This document shows, in pieces, positions 63,540-64,000 of a DNA stretch of 64,000 bases. Origin of the DNA: Caryophanales bacterium (GTDB lineage Bacteria > Bacillota_I > Bacilli_A > RF39 > UBA660); NCBI GenBank assembly GCA_016282155.1, contig JAEEJY010000010.1:30271-94270 (forward strand), read 5' to 3'. Within the stretch, counting starts at the first letter, position 1; every line of letters starts with the position of its first letter. The translations under genes were made by a program, and so were the position numbers. Below the pieces are notes generated by a model. That model was not told the DNA's origin and ran no database searches. It saw only the letters and a program-made list of their open reading frames with translations.

Positions 63540-63942
63540 ATATCGTCGTCCACACCGTTTACATTATGATGGAGTAACTAGAGGTAATACTGAATTACAC
63601 TTTGGTGAATACGGATTAATGGCTCAAGAAGGTGCTTGGATTACTCAAAATCAAATCGAAGCTGCTCGTGTAGCTATGAATCGTTATATGAAACGTGGAG
63701 GAAAAGTATGGATTAATATTTTCCCACACTTATCATTAACTAAAATACCTTTAGAAACTCGTATGGGTAAAGGTAAAGGTCAACCAGAAAAATGGGTTGC
63801 TGTAGTTAAAAAAGGAAAAATTATGTTTGAAGTAGCTGGAGTATCTGAAGAAGTTGCTCGTGAAGCATTACGTCTTGCAATGCACAAGTTACCTATCAAA
63901 TGTAAATTTGTAAAAAAAGAAAGTGGTGAAGCTTGTGAGTAA
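63514..63942 (+). CDS. rplP: Ribosomal protein L16
   Basis: A 142-residue L16, at the A-site tRNA elbow. It begins [14 protein letters not shown] and has [35 protein letters not shown] and [10 protein letters not shown]. The start at 63514 has GGGAGG eight bases upstream, within rpsC; an earlier in-frame ATG (63472) would add a non-homologous piece. It overlaps rpmC by eight bases. Confidence 0.97.
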   Translation: MAVIPKRTKYRRPHRLHYDGVTRGNTELHFGEYGLMAQEGAWITQNQIEAARVAMNRYMKRGGKVWINIFPHLSLTKIPLETRMGKGKGQPEKWVAVVKKGKIMFEVAGVSEEVAREALRLAMHKLPIKCKFVKKESGEACE

Positions 63943-64000
63943 TAAAGAAATTAGAGATTTAACAAACGAAGAAATCACCAAAAAAATTGAAGAATATAAA
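63935..64000 (+). CDS. rpmC: Ribosomal protein L29 (partial)
   Basis: The first 22 codons, from a GTG start overlapping the rplP stop; the gene runs off the right edge. The peptide [20 protein letters not shown] is the typical L29 N-terminus (KEIRDLT-EEL). Position after rplP fits the S10 operon order. Confidence 0.92.
   Translation, partial: MSNKEIRDLTNEEITKKIEEYK

Noticed and set aside
1..64000. Mycoplasma-type code (UGA as Trp)
   Set aside because: UGA terminates walJ, whiA and yvcK, and Trp residues inspected are UGG.
1..64000. CRISPR arrays, insertion sequences, prophage, tRNA or rRNA genes
   Set aside because: None seen: no spaced direct repeats of array type, no transposase or integrase, and gaps are too short and lack tRNA or rRNA signatures.

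Overview
This window spans the chromosomal replication origin of a very AT-rich, low-GC Gram-positive bacterium. Gene order (rpmH | dnaA-dnaN-recF-gyrB-gyrA, SRP RNA/tadA/dnaX/ebfC/recR/holB/ricT, tatD-3D-ksgA, tilS-ftsH, parAB, rpsF-ssb-rpsR, S10 operon) is that of Bacilli. UGA acts as a stop codon (for example the ATGA overlaps whiA/ART and yvcK/whiA) and Trp is encoded by UGG, so this is not the Mycoplasma code. No sporulation genes are seen. I infer an uncultured Bacilli or Erysipelotrichia-like (gut type) lineage; the taxon is an inference.

Layout. Everything left of about 21.1 kb is on the minus strand and almost everything right of 21.5 kb is on the plus strand, so genes point away from the origin. 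Left arm, reading outward: rpmH-rnpA-yidC-khpB; an HD protein; mnmE-mnmG-rsmG; a very long Noc-like protein; an orphan FtsX-like membrane protein; uvrB and a radical SAM protein; a holin-like membrane protein, lgt and an orphan prepilin; yvcK-whiA, an ADP-ribosyltransferase-like gene and rplI-dnaB; an M23 peptidase, walJ and a partial rlmH. The origin is bipartite: DnaA boxes lie between rpmH and dnaA, and consensus boxes followed by a TAA-triplet run lie between dnaA and dnaN.

Right arm: dnaA, dnaN, an unexpected ComK homologue, recF-gyrB-gyrA, four parS sites around the SRP RNA, the dnaX-to-pth run, mfd, an EEP-family protein, convergent ppaC, T-box-controlled metG, tatD/3D protein/rsmA/ung/tilS/ftsH, parA-parB-mscS-DUF951-AbgT transporter, ychF, rpsF-ssb-rpsR, convergent gpsA, and the start of the S10 ribosomal operon (rpsJ to a partial rpmC).

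How it fits together. The window holds initiation (DnaA, DnaB, DnaN, DnaX, delta prime), topology (gyrase), repair (UvrB, Mfd, RecF, RecR, Ung), segregation (ParA, ParB, parS) and nucleoid occlusion (Noc). The Noc-like protein keeps three of the four residues that set Noc DNA specificity. Exact 14-bp Noc-box-like palindromes occur twice (in rsmG and dnaX), with a related composite in the origin. The most novel items are this divergent Noc system, the ComK homologue with three phased TTCGACA repeats ahead of it, the intracellular ADP-ribosyltransferase-like protein beside whiA, and an FtsH with a Rho-N/SAP-like tail. No tRNA, rRNA, CRISPR array, insertion sequence or prophage was seen.
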